DNA of 64,000 nucleotides, from positions 558,001 through 622,000 of the forward strand of contig NZ_JAQSLN010000003.1 of the NCBI RefSeq assembly GCF_028649655.1, read 5' to 3'. Positions 17,152-27,224 of this stretch are shown piece after piece. Under the pieces are notes generated by a model. The model was given only the letters and a program-made list of their open reading frames with translations, did no database searches and was not told the origin of the DNA. The number at the start of each line of letters is the position of its first letter. Within the stretch, counting starts at the first letter, position 1. The translations under genes were made by a program, and so were the position numbers. Origin of the DNA: Halobacteriovorax sp. GB3 (GTDB taxonomy: Bacteria; Bdellovibrionota; Bacteriovoracia; Bacteriovoracales; Bacteriovoracaceae).

Positions 17152-19296
17152 GTGAACATGAATAAATTGAAAACAACAACATTCATCCTAAGCGTAGCTT
17201 CTCTTTTAGAAGTGCACGCAGTCACACCTGAAAAACTCAAATGTACGCAAATCAAAGACAGTATTCTAACTGTTGAAAAAGTTCAAAATGAACTAAGCAC
17301 TCCCATTGGAAATGGAGACCATAAATATAAAGTCAAAGAATTGAAAAGTGAGTACGACCGTCTTTTGGCACGCCTTGTACTTCTTGAAGGAATCAAAGAC
17401 CTTAAAAGCAAGTACAATAAATTTAAGCACTCAGTACTAACAGATGAAAATTTTGGTGTCATTAATGCCAATATCTTCAAAGATTTCGATACAATCAGCC
17501 AAGGAATTGAATCAGCGAAGAAGCTCTCGATTTTAGAAGATCAACTCACTCAGATGATTGGAGATCCACGAAAAGAGCTTGCAGCAATGCCAGATGAAAC
17601 ACCCAATGTAGAGGATATTGGAAAAATGCGTGATAATGCGTTTCCAAAAATAGAGACTCCATCAGTACTTGAGAAAGTACCTTACACCAGTAATCTCATA
17701 GAAAAAAAGTGCGAAGAAATCGTCAGTATGAATGATCGAAATCTTTGCTCGCAAATTGATTCAGAGGGATATCAATTCTTCTCTAAAGGTGAAACAACGC
17801 AAATGATTGAAGGTTTCTTTCAAGCTTTTCACGTTGGATATAGCGATATACAAAGTAAAGAAGAAAGAAAAAAAGTACTCAAACAGTTTCTTGAGCTAGT
17901 AAAAAAATCAAAAGATGGAGAAGAAGGACTTTTTGGTCTCACTTCAACTGATGAATTAAAAATTTTTGCCGACTATGAAAGGTCGCTTGTTCATCAAGTA
18001 ATGAAAAAACTAGATGTCAAATCACTTCCTCAAGAGCAAGTGGATACAACTCTTAAAGGCCTTGCCCATAAGCTTGAAAATAAAATGATTCCACTTAATC
18101 CTGAAAAAAGTGCTCTTGGAAATTGCCTAACGGCCTCTATTTTAAAAAGTGTGCCAGTTACTTCTAAAACTTGTTTTTATCAAGCACAAGCTCTTAATGA
18201 AGAGCTTAAAAAGACGACTCCAATTATGCAGGCACTCCTTGCAGCAGACCAAATTAAAGTTACCGATAGAGATATTATCGACTACGACAAAGTTAAAAAA
18301 ATTCAAGATGAAATTAAAGCGATGACTCTCGATCTCGATCAATATTCTAGTAAACTAAATAAGCTTGGTAAGGGTAATGCTTATCAAGGGATGACAAATA
18401 TTATGGAATCACTTTGTCGCGGTGAAACGGTTCAAGATGTTGATCATGAAAGACTAACCAATTGTATCCAGACAGTGAATCAAGAATATCTCGATGAAGA
18501 GTATAAAAAAGCTAAAAGAGATTACGAACTTTTTAAGAAAAATAAACTTCTTCCAGGATTGAGCGCTGGTTCAAACCCCAAGTACATGGGAATGGAAGCT
18601 CTAAAAAGAGAACTCATCAAAGAATATCAGGTGTGTAAAGATCAACCAGAAGAGTTAAACCTTGCTCACTGTAACCCAAAAGTCGATCAATCACGTTTTT
18701 CTAATTTTAAAAAGTTTGCTGAAGATGCGATCGTCTCTCTAGATGACCATTACTCTACATCAAATATGGATAAATACGATGCACTTAAACTTGTTTCAGA
18801 AAGTTGCGATTCTATATTCCCTGTTATTAGTTCATTAAATGATCTTGATAAAGACATGATGATGTCCATGTGCGCAGATAAGAAAAAGAGCTTTAAAAGT
18901 GCCCATGTCGCAAGAGAGAAAGCTCAAGAAGTTAAAAGAGAGCTGCAAAATATTGGGGATTACAATTACACATACGATGCTGATCGCGATCAAATTATCA
19001 AAACAAGAAGAAAGTCCTCTCTTTCATTTTTTGCCTCAGCGGCCTTTAAATCCATGAGTAATCTTCTTCCGACAGTGATTAATAGAAATCAATCGCGCTA
19101 TTACTACGATGCAGCCGCCAACCAGGCCATTATGCAAAAGCAGTATTATAATAACATGCAAAGTGCCTATGAGTGGTATGGCTATGGAATAGCGGACTAT
19201 TCTAGTGGTTTTGGTGGAATCTTTAGCCACAACTCACCAATCTATTTTAATGGAACAAATAGCTACACTAATACAAACTCTGGTTTTGCTTGGTAA
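17152..19296 (+). CDS. Large exported coiled-coil protein, unknown function
   Basis: 714 residues. A signal peptide (MNKLKTTTFILSVASLLEVHA) is followed by a long, charged, mostly helical protein with predicted coiled-coil character and about a dozen scattered Cys. The last ~60 residues change in style: rich in Tyr, Asn, Gly and Ser (YYYDAAANQAIMQKQYY, ending NTNSGFAW), like a surface-exposed or secreted tail. A GTG at 17152 or the ATG at 17158 could be the start; neither has a clear ribosome site. It lies 216 bp before the giant lipoprotein gene, on the same strand. I recognise no family. Confidence 0.75.
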   Translation: MNMNKLKTTTFILSVASLLEVHAVTPEKLKCTQIKDSILTVEKVQNELSTPIGNGDHKYKVKELKSEYDRLLARLVLLEGIKDLKSKYNKFKHSVLTDENFGVINANIFKDFDTISQGIESAKKLSILEDQLTQMIGDPRKELAAMPDETPNVEDIGKMRDNAFPKIETPSVLEKVPYTSNLIEKKCEEIVSMNDRNLCSQIDSEGYQFFSKGETTQMIEGFFQAFHVGYSDIQSKEERKKVLKQFLELVKKSKDGEEGLFGLTSTDELKIFADYERSLVHQVMKKLDVKSLPQEQVDTTLKGLAHKLENKMIPLNPEKSALGNCLTASILKSVPVTSKTCFYQAQALNEELKKTTPIMQALLAADQIKVTDRDIIDYDKVKKIQDEIKAMTLDLDQYSSKLNKLGKGNAYQGMTNIMESLCRGETVQDVDHERLTNCIQTVNQEYLDEEYKKAKRDYELFKKNKLLPGLSAGSNPKYMGMEALKRELIKEYQVCKDQPEELNLAHCNPKVDQSRFSNFKKFAEDAIVSLDDHYSTSNMDKYDALKLVSESCDSIFPVISSLNDLDKDMMMSMCADKKKSFKSAHVAREKAQEVKRELQNIGDYNYTYDADRDQIIKTRRKSSLSFFASAAFKSMSNLLPTVINRNQSRYYYDAAANQAIMQKQYYNNMQSAYEWYGYGIADYSSGFGGIFSHNSPIYFNGTNSYTNTNSGFAW

Positions 19297-19512
19297 TTGA
19301 CAAGAATATCTGACACTTACAATCAATTTTCCCCTCATACTCCCCCCTCTTCTTTTGTAAATTCTTCATCAGTTTTCAGTATTTCTAACAACTTGAGAAC
19401 TTAACCTTAGTCAACTTGAAATCTCTTCCCCTAAATAGAGGTAAAATGAAATAAGTTAAACTCCCGTTTTCTAACGACCGAAAGGAATAGTAGAAGAGCA
19501 CAAAATTTAAGG

Positions 19513-22500
19513 ATGATGAATTTGGCGCAAATAATTATAACTCTATTTCTCGCACTGACTATGCTCACAGGATGTATCGGGCAAACACCTTCTTCTAAAA
19601 GAAATACCGATGCACAGGAACAGGCGGCCAGTGATGATCCAACAGAAGTTGATCAAGAAAGTGAAGTCTATTGGTATACGACATCAAAAATTGAAGGTCA
19701 GCTAACAATCAATCAAGACTCGTCTAGCAATCTCTTTTTAAAAGGGAATACAATTCATGATTTTTTAAACACAGACAGTAACAAAGATTATCAGTACTGT
19801 TTAGTGATTAACTTCAATGACTCACAAACATCAAACGCTCCATTCATTAGGGCAAGAGCACTTCCACTAAGTTCACTGAATTTAAAAAACAACACAAGAG
19901 AATATTACTTAAGAATCGAACTGAATGATCAAGCGACAAATACTTCAACTTGTGCTGGTACAATTAATCACTATCAAACCCTAGCAAGCTCTCCAACACT
20001 CAAAGCAAACGGAGCCTACGATCTTGTCAATCTGTGCACCAATTGCTCTGGAAAGCAATCATCAACAAAAATTGATCTCTATCGAGTTGTCTCAAGTCAA
20101 ATATCAACAAGCTCACTCATTAGCTCAAACCTTGTTGGTCTTGGCGGACTTTCTTTTAGAATCGATTATACAAATAACTCTAGTGGTACAGGTTCAGGCT
20201 CATCTTGTAGCGATACAGACTGTCGCGCTCAAGGACTTGATTGTTGTGTTGATGGGCAATGTGTTCAAGATGCAACATTGAAGTTAAATCCAAACCAAGA
20301 CGATCTTCTTGAAGCGATCGCTGCCGTTAATTTAGATTTTAAAAATTATAAGAAATGGCCTTCTGTGTACAATGTTTGTGGAACAGGCGCGCCGAGTACG
20401 GGAGATGAAGATGAAACAGATCCCGACGATGAGGCACAAGCGAGAATTGATGAAAAGGTAGGTTGGTATAATTGCCTTGAAGGTGCAAAAAGTGATCCAG
20501 CTTCCTACTCGAGTTGTCTTCCATCGGGAGATCTTACAAGCTTTCAAACAATTCGAACAAAGTTTTGGCAAGAGTGTGGTTGTGCTGTTGATGAAGATTC
20601 AAACCCAACAGATTCGACTTGTATTAACTACGGCCTAAAACTCGTCACGGCCACAGATGGTACCGTAACAAATGTCGTCTGTGATATTCCAGCTAGTGAT
20701 AGTGATGGAACTTTTCAAGAGCTCGATGTCACTCTATCAACTCGCTCCACTCCTCACCGCTTCTACGCGGAGAATGGGACAAATTATGATGAAATCGACA
20801 GTCTTCAAACAATACTTCCCGATCTAAAACAAGAGGGTGAAGAGTTTAAATACTTCGATGAAATCAATAAGTCAGGACCAATGCCAACACGCTTTAGTAT
20901 GAATGCCATTTTAGGACAGATGAGTGTTGGACTAGATAAGGCACTCCCAGCTAAAGTTGTGACAGTTGAGTTGAATAAGAACTATCGTATCGCTGTGAAC
21001 AAGGGTTACTATACTCCTTGTCCAAGCTGCGAAAAAGATAAATGGTGGAAGCTTTTTCTTCCCCATCCCGCTTCTGACTATGGAAATGGTATTGATGCTG
21101 ATCCAGTTACGACAAACCGTGCCGTCACAGGCTACAGTACTCATAGTGCGAATTACGAAGATAATATTTTTGGAAGAGCTTGCTTTGTCCCTCCGACAAT
21201 GCTTCCTTTTTCTCACAAAGCGAAATCAGATCTTCAAACTCAACGCCTTGATCGCCTTGCCACCCAAGCGGCCATGTATATCAATGGATACCAAAGAGAC
21301 TGGTATGGGTTTAACAAAGGTGCTGTCATTGGTTCATTTGACGGTGTAAAGTGGTTTGCAGTTGGTTCATTAACAAGAAGGGTTCGCTCTACTAGCAAGA
21401 AGCTCTTTCTCGCAATCAATGCCCCATTTGCCGATCTTGCCCAAGAGTCTTCCATCTCTGTTCGAATTATTGAAGATAATGGCGCGGCCGATGTTTCAAC
21501 AAAGGACTACGATCCAGATCTCGCAATTAATGATTACAATCAAAATAGAGCGGCAACTTGTCAAAAAAATCATTTTTGTAATGTTGATTCAGATTGTGTC
21601 ACAACTTTAGGATGGGAATATACCTGTGCCGATGTTTCAAAGTTTAAAACATACTGGCCTAAATATTCAACAACGGCCGAAGAGGTTGCTGGCGACGAGT
21701 ATGCCGACTATACATTTTCGAGTTTAATTTTTGGTGGAACAAATACGACTTTAAAAAGATGTGTCTACAGAGGAGCTGGAGCACCTTGTAAAGTGAGCTA
21801 CCAAGATGGGCTGACTGATGCAAAAACACAAAAGCTCTTTCAATGTGCACCTAACTTCTACTGCTCTTCTATGAACGATATCAATTTCAACGACGAGCTT
21901 GTTAGAAGCACAACAAATATTAGCAATATCGCTTATGGACAAGATGCCGACATTCTAGGTCGACCTCTTAACTATGTTGGTGGAGCATCAAATGGTTCAC
22001 TGACTGCAAGTATCAAAGAAAATCTCCTTCACAATGCGGCCCTCTTTTTTGATAAAGATACCTCAAATGCTCAAGCGAATGACTTTGGCTTCTGTCGCCC
22101 AGGAAAACTTCTCACTGGTTCATGGCAAAACCAGCATAAAGTGGCAGATAATATAAAAAGAGCTGACTACATCAATCAGATCGGTAGCTGTGATAGTTCA
22201 CTTAGTTCAACATCGAGAGTTCAAAGCTGTCCTGCTTTTGATAGCGATGGAAATTACATCAATGAAACAGCGACAATCGCTCTAAGAAACGAACAGAACT
22301 CTTGTGGCGGAGAGACTTTAAAGTCTGACAACACATCCACTTTTGATTTTATTGAAGCACTTAATTTACCAAGTGTGACAAGTATCTCTCGCCCAACTCT
22401 CGTTAAAGATGCCTGTTTTAGAAGACCTGGATCAGTTTGTCACACAGACCTAGACTGTTCGCCAAATAGGCTTCATAAAGAAGTGGCCTCTTCCCTTAGT

Positions 22501-24549
22501 TTTCTAGACTTTGGAAATACGGAAGCTGAATATAACTATTGGCAAGAGCAACTCATTTGTGGTCAGGCCACTCCAAAACCTTCTTGGGGATCAGAAGATG
22601 CTCTTAATTACGATCTCACACAAAATAGATGCTGTCGTGAAGTTGGAAAAACAATCACAATGTTCACCGAGGGAACTCATCTTAATAGCAATGTAAATAA
22701 TCAACAGCTAAACGCTGATCTCTACCCTGCAAGCAGTCCTAGCTCAACTGGTAGATACTCACGCTACGCTGTTACCAGTGCAGCAAACTACTCAGTATCA
22801 GGAAGTAGCTCTCCTGTTTACCAAGTTCCTGCTGTCACTCAATTTCAAGCACCAAAGGCCTACCAATGGCGCACGATTAATTCAACAGCTCAAAAGACTT
22901 GTTGTGGAGGCGGTTGGATTAGAAAGTTTTCTGATGGAACACATATTTGGCCTAGAAAGAAATTGATGGCACTTAATATGAGTGATTTGAAATGTATCAA
23001 CTATGAAAACCCACTTTATAAAGAGGCCTTACCTGGTGCTAATACTCTAAACTACGCAAAAGATGCTTCAAAACTTTGTCTCCATCCAAGTGAAAATAAT
23101 GGATGTCTACAAATTCCTCTAACGGCAGGGACATTTGATGTAACACCTCCACGGGCCATTAATTCAGGATTGGCCACAACTTTGGATACTTCACCCGAAA
23201 CGCAATACGATAAACTCTCAAGTGAAGTGTTCTATATGCCAACACCTTATAAAACGCCTGTCGACATGCTTAGTAATGGGAAAATGTATAATTATTTCTT
23301 TGATTCTGAGTTCGCCTATGGACTGAGTATCTACCTGCCAATTTACATAAGAGATGTAAATGCTTTAAGACCAGTCGATCATGATGCCGATATAACAACG
23401 TCACCAATTGAAAGTATCAGGGCCTTTTATTACAATGAAAATGGGCAAAAGATTCATGAAGAATGGCTACTTGAGCACACTCCAGTTGGTACAAATTGTC
23501 TTGATGACGGTACAAGTAATGCTAATCAAAATGCGGCAGCAAATCTACCCGACAGAACATGGTGTATGGAAAACCGGGATGGTTACACGATCTTACACGC
23601 TAATGCGGGAGCAGGAGATCTTCTAACAGGAGATCCGTATACAAATGCCGGTCTAGTCATTGAATTCTACACTTATAGAGCAACGGCTGCAGTTACGAAC
23701 AAACCAATGAAGGCCGGTAATGATCTCTATTACTCGACAAAGCTCTCACGCTTCGAGTTAGCAGGTATTCCACAAATGTTCTACGAGCCACTCTACTGCA
23801 ACGACAATAGAGAAAATCTTGTCCCAGGGCTCTTTAATAGTGCAACAACGAGAACGGACTTTGAAAATGGAGCCTATGGATCTTATGATTACAATGGAAC
23901 AAACGGATCGCAAAACGATCTCCATCAAATTCATGATCCAACTAATACGACACTTGATGATTCAAATACAGCGGGATTAGTTGTCGATGAGACAAGAATT
24001 ACGCAACAACCATTTTTCTCTGAAAATGAATTCATGTGCTGTACGAATCTTGGTCAAGAAGTTGATAATGCCAGCAATTGCTGCTCTGGTTATGCAACAT
24101 CAGATGAAGATGGTGCCCTTACTTGTAAATTGCCAAGTAAAACAAATCTTATGGTTTATTTTAACCGCTTCGTTTCAGGTGAAGGTGTTGGCGACGAGCA
24201 ACCAGGTGGTGGACTTGTCGATGATGATTTTATTATGGAAACAGGTGAACCTAAACTGCGTTCATCGACATACACAAAAATTCGAGCTCTAGGTGAAGAA
24301 TACTGTGATGATGGCCTTGGTTCAAGCGACTCCTCTGGCTCTAAAACTAGAAATGGTGCCAGTTTTGGTTCCTTCACTCCAGAACCTAATACTGGTGGGT
24401 TTATAGGCTCAGATGACGATTTCGACCCTAACACAGTGGGCTACTATTCTATTGTTGACTCGGCCGATGATGACGATGCCGATATCAGCACGGGAGCTGG
24501 CTACTATTTACAGGGTTATCGCTGGGGTCACCATATTTACTGTAAATAA
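19513..24549 (+). CDS. Giant Cys-rich lipoprotein, unknown function
   Basis: 1678 residues, the largest gene here. The N-terminus is a lipoprotein signal (ALTMLTGC), so the mature protein is lipid-anchored. Three short Cys modules resemble the C-x-x-D-x-D-C units of myxobacterial and eukaryotic extracellular proteins: CSDTDCRAQGLDCCVDGQC, CNVDSDCVT and CHTDLDCSPN. Several CC pairs occur (NRCCREVG, KTCCGGGW, FMCCTNLG, NCCSGY). The C-terminus is acidic with Gly/Ser linkers. The rest has no motif I know. A TTG at 19522 with AGGA 8-9 bp upstream is an alternative start. Codon use resembles the neighbours, so recent transfer is not indicated. Confidence 0.85.
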   Translation: MMNLAQIIITLFLALTMLTGCIGQTPSSKRNTDAQEQAASDDPTEVDQESEVYWYTTSKIEGQLTINQDSSSNLFLKGNTIHDFLNTDSNKDYQYCLVINFNDSQTSNAPFIRARALPLSSLNLKNNTREYYLRIELNDQATNTSTCAGTINHYQTLASSPTLKANGAYDLVNLCTNCSGKQSSTKIDLYRVVSSQISTSSLISSNLVGLGGLSFRIDYTNNSSGTGSGSSCSDTDCRAQGLDCCVDGQCVQDATLKLNPNQDDLLEAIAAVNLDFKNYKKWPSVYNVCGTGAPSTGDEDETDPDDEAQARIDEKVGWYNCLEGAKSDPASYSSCLPSGDLTSFQTIRTKFWQECGCAVDEDSNPTDSTCINYGLKLVTATDGTVTNVVCDIPASDSDGTFQELDVTLSTRSTPHRFYAENGTNYDEIDSLQTILPDLKQEGEEFKYFDEINKSGPMPTRFSMNAILGQMSVGLDKALPAKVVTVELNKNYRIAVNKGYYTPCPSCEKDKWWKLFLPHPASDYGNGIDADPVTTNRAVTGYSTHSANYEDNIFGRACFVPPTMLPFSHKAKSDLQTQRLDRLATQAAMYINGYQRDWYGFNKGAVIGSFDGVKWFAVGSLTRRVRSTSKKLFLAINAPFADLAQESSISVRIIEDNGAADVSTKDYDPDLAINDYNQNRAATCQKNHFCNVDSDCVTTLGWEYTCADVSKFKTYWPKYSTTAEEVAGDEYADYTFSSLIFGGTNTTLKRCVYRGAGAPCKVSYQDGLTDAKTQKLFQCAPNFYCSSMNDINFNDELVRSTTNISNIAYGQDADILGRPLNYVGGASNGSLTASIKENLLHNAALFFDKDTSNAQANDFGFCRPGKLLTGSWQNQHKVADNIKRADYINQIGSCDSSLSSTSRVQSCPAFDSDGNYINETATIALRNEQNSCGGETLKSDNTSTFDFIEALNLPSVTSISRPTLVKDACFRRPGSVCHTDLDCSPNRLHKEVASSLSFLDFGNTEAEYNYWQEQLICGQATPKPSWGSEDALNYDLTQNRCCREVGKTITMFTEGTHLNSNVNNQQLNADLYPASSPSSTGRYSRYAVTSAANYSVSGSSSPVYQVPAVTQFQAPKAYQWRTINSTAQKTCCGGGWIRKFSDGTHIWPRKKLMALNMSDLKCINYENPLYKEALPGANTLNYAKDASKLCLHPSENNGCLQIPLTAGTFDVTPPRAINSGLATTLDTSPETQYDKLSSEVFYMPTPYKTPVDMLSNGKMYNYFFDSEFAYGLSIYLPIYIRDVNALRPVDHDADITTSPIESIRAFYYNENGQKIHEEWLLEHTPVGTNCLDDGTSNANQNAAANLPDRTWCMENRDGYTILHANAGAGDLLTGDPYTNAGLVIEFYTYRATAAVTNKPMKAGNDLYYSTKLSRFELAGIPQMFYEPLYCNDNRENLVPGLFNSATTRTDFENGAYGSYDYNGTNGSQNDLHQIHDPTNTTLDDSNTAGLVVDETRITQQPFFSENEFMCCTNLGQEVDNASNCCSGYATSDEDGALTCKLPSKTNLMVYFNRFVSGEGVGDEQPGGGLVDDDFIMETGEPKLRSSTYTKIRALGEEYCDDGLGSSDSSGSKTRNGASFGSFTPEPNTGGFIGSDDDFDPNTVGYYSIVDSADDDDADISTGAGYYLQGYRWGHHIYCK

Positions 24550-24558
24550 TGACAAATA

Positions 24559-24586
24559 TTGACTACCTGAATTCTATAGAGATAAT
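24559..24586 (+). promoter_or_regulatory. Sigma-70-type promoter of the znu operon
   Basis: TTGACT (24559-24564), 16 bp, GATAAT (24581-24586), each one mismatch from consensus. A perfect 5-1-5 palindrome CGTTA-G-TAACG at 24588-24598 covers the expected transcription start and is a candidate operator. Confidence 0.6.
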
Positions 24587-24609
24587 GCGTTAGTAACGAA
24601 GGATTCAGG

Positions 24610-25371
24610 ATGAGATTATTAACACTCTTTATATTTATGATCTTTGCTAGTCATGCGAAGGCCGAACTTGTTTGTTATCAAACCCAAGTTTGTAATTTAG
24701 TAAAAGAGCTCTTAATCGATCAAAAAGTTGTCAAAACAGCGCTTCTTCCAAAGGGAGCTGATCCCCACCACTATGAATTAAAAGGAAAAGAGATCAAAGA
24801 TCTCATCAAGGCAAAATACTTAATTGCTCCTAACCTTCACTTGAGCCCGTGGCTAAAAAAAATTGGAAATCAAAGAGACTCGAAACAAACATACTTTCTA
24901 AAAGAAAGGCAAATGGATGGTTTTTCTAAAGAAAGCCTCGCCCACTTTTGGCTTGATCCCGAGCACCTTTGCCAAACGGCCAGAGAGCTCGAAAAAGTTT
25001 TACAAAACTGGAAATTAGAAACAAAGACATTTCAATGCAAAAACTTTGGAACTAAAAAATCTAAGACTAATGTCTACATCATTACTCACGATGCTCTAGG
25101 CCCTCTGTTAAAAAAAGAAGGACATCTCTATTTTGCCATTCGAACAAGTGGGCATGGCCATGTTGTAGGACCAAAAGAGATGAAAAAACTGGCCCTCTTT
25201 TTAAATCAGCATCCTAAAGTCACTTGGCTAATTGAGACAAATATCGATTTACCGACAGTCATCAAGAAAATGTACAGAAAGGGCGATAAAAAGATAACAA
25301 TCAATACATCAGGCGAAGTAGGACAACCATCCTACCGTGTTCTCGATCATCTTTTTTCAATCTTTCACTAG
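24610..25371 (+). CDS. znuA: Zinc/manganese-type ABC transporter substrate-binding protein
   Basis: 253 residues with signal peptide and the cluster A-I (ZnuA/TroA) metal ligands in order: GADPHHYELKG (H53), HFWLDPEH (H112), ITHDALGPL (H160) and a late acidic ligand. It captures a divalent metal, probably Zn, in the periplasm for ZnuBC. It is shorter than the usual ~300 residues and lacks the His/Asp-rich loop typical of many ZnuA proteins. It heads a znuA-C-B operon. Confidence 0.9.
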   Translation: MRLLTLFIFMIFASHAKAELVCYQTQVCNLVKELLIDQKVVKTALLPKGADPHHYELKGKEIKDLIKAKYLIAPNLHLSPWLKKIGNQRDSKQTYFLKERQMDGFSKESLAHFWLDPEHLCQTARELEKVLQNWKLETKTFQCKNFGTKKSKTNVYIITHDALGPLLKKEGHLYFAIRTSGHGHVVGPKEMKKLALFLNQHPKVTWLIETNIDLPTVIKKMYRKGDKKITINTSGEVGQPSYRVLDHLFSIFH

Positions 25372-25378
25372 GAATACA

Positions 25379-26167
25379 ATGGCCGATACAGCACTAATCT
25401 CCATTAAAGATCTTCACTTTCGCTATAACGAGCACGAAGACATTTTGAAGTCGATTACTTTCGATGTCCTGCAAGAAGAGATGCTTGGCATAATTGGCCC
25501 AAATGGAGGGGGAAAGTCCACTCTTTTAAAATTAATTGTCGGACTAGAAAAAGTAAGCAAGGGAAAAATTACTCTTCACTCGAAGAAAATTGCCTACGTG
25601 GCCCAAACGGCCAAATTAAATACGACTTTTCCTCTGACAGTTGAAGAATATTTGAAACTCTCTCTTGATGCCCCAAATGGTAATTTAGAGTGGGCACTTG
25701 AATTTGTTAATATGAAGGCCCATGCCAAAGCTCTTGTAAGGGAACTCTCCGGAGGTCAAAAGCAAAGAGTCCAATTAGCGAAGGCCCTTGTTCAAAAACC
25801 TGAAGTTCTCATTTTAGATGAACCCACAAATGGCCTCGATAGTGACGGTCAAGATCAGCTTTTAAAACTCATTGGAGATGTAAAAAGAGATTATAAGGCC
25901 GCAGTGATTATCGTTGATCACAATATCGGACAGGTTTTAAAACACGCAGACAAAGTTCTCTGTCTTAATAGAACCTACCACTGGCATGGACACAAAGAAC
26001 TTGCAAATAGGTCTATGGTTGAGTCTGTCTACCACTGTGAATTAGAGCATCTCATGATTCACGAGCAACTTGGAGCAGGTCCAGAAGTTGATCATCATGA
26101 ATGCCATAAAGATCATGGCGCGCACAAGCACAATTCACACGAACAAAATAAAGAAGAGAAAGAATAA
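25379..26167 (+). CDS. znuC: Metal ABC transporter ATP-binding protein
   Basis: About 262 residues: Walker A GPNGGGKST, signature LSGGQKQRVQLAKAL, Walker B VLILDEPTNGLD and a switch His in IVDHN. It powers import of metal by the ZnuB channel. The start ATG 25379 has AGGAA 5 bp upstream; an in-frame start at 25337 would overlap znuA. The C-terminus ends in a His-rich tail of ~25 residues (DHHECHKDHGAHKHNSH), a likely cytoplasmic Zn-binding or buffering segment. Confidence 0.95.
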   Translation: MADTALISIKDLHFRYNEHEDILKSITFDVLQEEMLGIIGPNGGGKSTLLKLIVGLEKVSKGKITLHSKKIAYVAQTAKLNTTFPLTVEEYLKLSLDAPNGNLEWALEFVNMKAHAKALVRELSGGQKQRVQLAKALVQKPEVLILDEPTNGLDSDGQDQLLKLIGDVKRDYKAAVIIVDHNIGQVLKHADKVLCLNRTYHWHGHKELANRSMVESVYHCELEHLMIHEQLGAGPEVDHHECHKDHGAHKHNSHEQNKEEKE

Positions 26168-27009
26168 TGATAGAATATCTTCAATCACTCAATGACTTCA
26201 TTCAATTTGATTTCTTGCAAAGGGCATTGATTGGAACGCTTCTACTTTCACTTTGTTCAGGAATACTTTCTCCTTTTATTGTCGCAAAAAAATATGCCTT
26301 TATTGGATCGGCCGTAAGCCATTCAACTCTCCTAGGCCTCTCCTTAACCATCGGAGTTTTAGGGCTGAGCACCCCTTATGTGATCTTCCTAACTCTCTTG
26401 GCAATCACCCTCATGCTCAATCTCTTTTTGGCCTACTCAACATATAAAGATAGAATTCCAGCAGACTCTCTTATTGGAATTTTTTTCACTGCAACCATGG
26501 GACTTGGAATCATCATTCATGGACTTGTTGGAAAAAACTCTTCTGAACTTGTGAGTTACCTTTTTGGAAATATTCTACTTATCGATAATGGCGACCTTTT
26601 AATTTCAAGCTTACTCCTCATCATTGTTTCTTTAAGTATCTTTCCTCTCTTTAAAAAGTGGATCTATACGACGTTTGACCCAGAAGGAGCACAGGTTTCA
26701 GGAATCTCTACAAAGGCCTTTCACTATGGCTTTTTTCTTCTCATTACTCTTGTTATAGTAAGTGCCGTTAAACTATCAGGAACAGTTCTTATTAACACCC
26801 TGCTTATTATGCCAGGGGTCTTTGCTTTGAAAATGGGAAGAAATATAAAGAGTGTCTTTGTTTACTCTATTCTATTTTGTCTTTTCACTTCAACTTTTGG
26901 ACTAAGCATAGCAAATTTTTTCGATCAACCCTCAGGTGCAACAATGACAGTGATTCAGTTTGCTGTTCTTGGAGTTTTCTATCTCTACAGAAAAGTGTCT
27001 AAAGCATAA
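26167..27009 (+). CDS. znuB: Metal ABC transporter permease
   Basis: 280 residues, an ABC-3 family inner-membrane permease of about eight helices with GTVLINTLLIMPG, the conserved C-terminal signature region of ZnuB/TroC permeases. Its ATG overlaps the znuC TAA by one base (TAATG), so it is translationally coupled. With znuA and znuC it forms a complete Zn/Mn importer. No regulator gene (zur or mntR) is adjacent. Confidence 0.94.
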   Translation: MIEYLQSLNDFIQFDFLQRALIGTLLLSLCSGILSPFIVAKKYAFIGSAVSHSTLLGLSLTIGVLGLSTPYVIFLTLLAITLMLNLFLAYSTYKDRIPADSLIGIFFTATMGLGIIIHGLVGKNSSELVSYLFGNILLIDNGDLLISSLLLIIVSLSIFPLFKKWIYTTFDPEGAQVSGISTKAFHYGFFLLITLVIVSAVKLSGTVLINTLLIMPGVFALKMGRNIKSVFVYSILFCLFTSTFGLSIANFFDQPSGATMTVIQFAVLGVFYLYRKVSKA

Positions 27010-27164
27010 ACACCCCTATCTTTTTGACTAAGGGCCCTTACACCTCTTTAAATACTGCATGATAATAGAAAGTTATGCGTGCTCGCTTTGTACGGCCGTC
27101 TATTTCTTAGACACATCCCAATCAGATTAATGCCCTAAGCTCCTAAAATAACGTCCCTATTTTC

Positions 27165-27180
27165 TGGCATAGCTCTTGCT
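27165..27180 (+). promoter_or_regulatory. Consensus sigma-54 promoter
   Basis: TGGCATAGCTCTTGCT fits the sigma-54 consensus TGGCAY-R-N4-TTGCW at every fixed base. A start around 27190 would leave a ~35-base leader before the 27225 gene. A second copy-like element, TGGCATAATACTTTGC, begins at 27188 with one base too many between its halves. Confidence 0.6.
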
Positions 27181-27224
27181 TTATACATGGCATAATACTT
27201 TGCTTGGAATAACGGGAGAAAACC

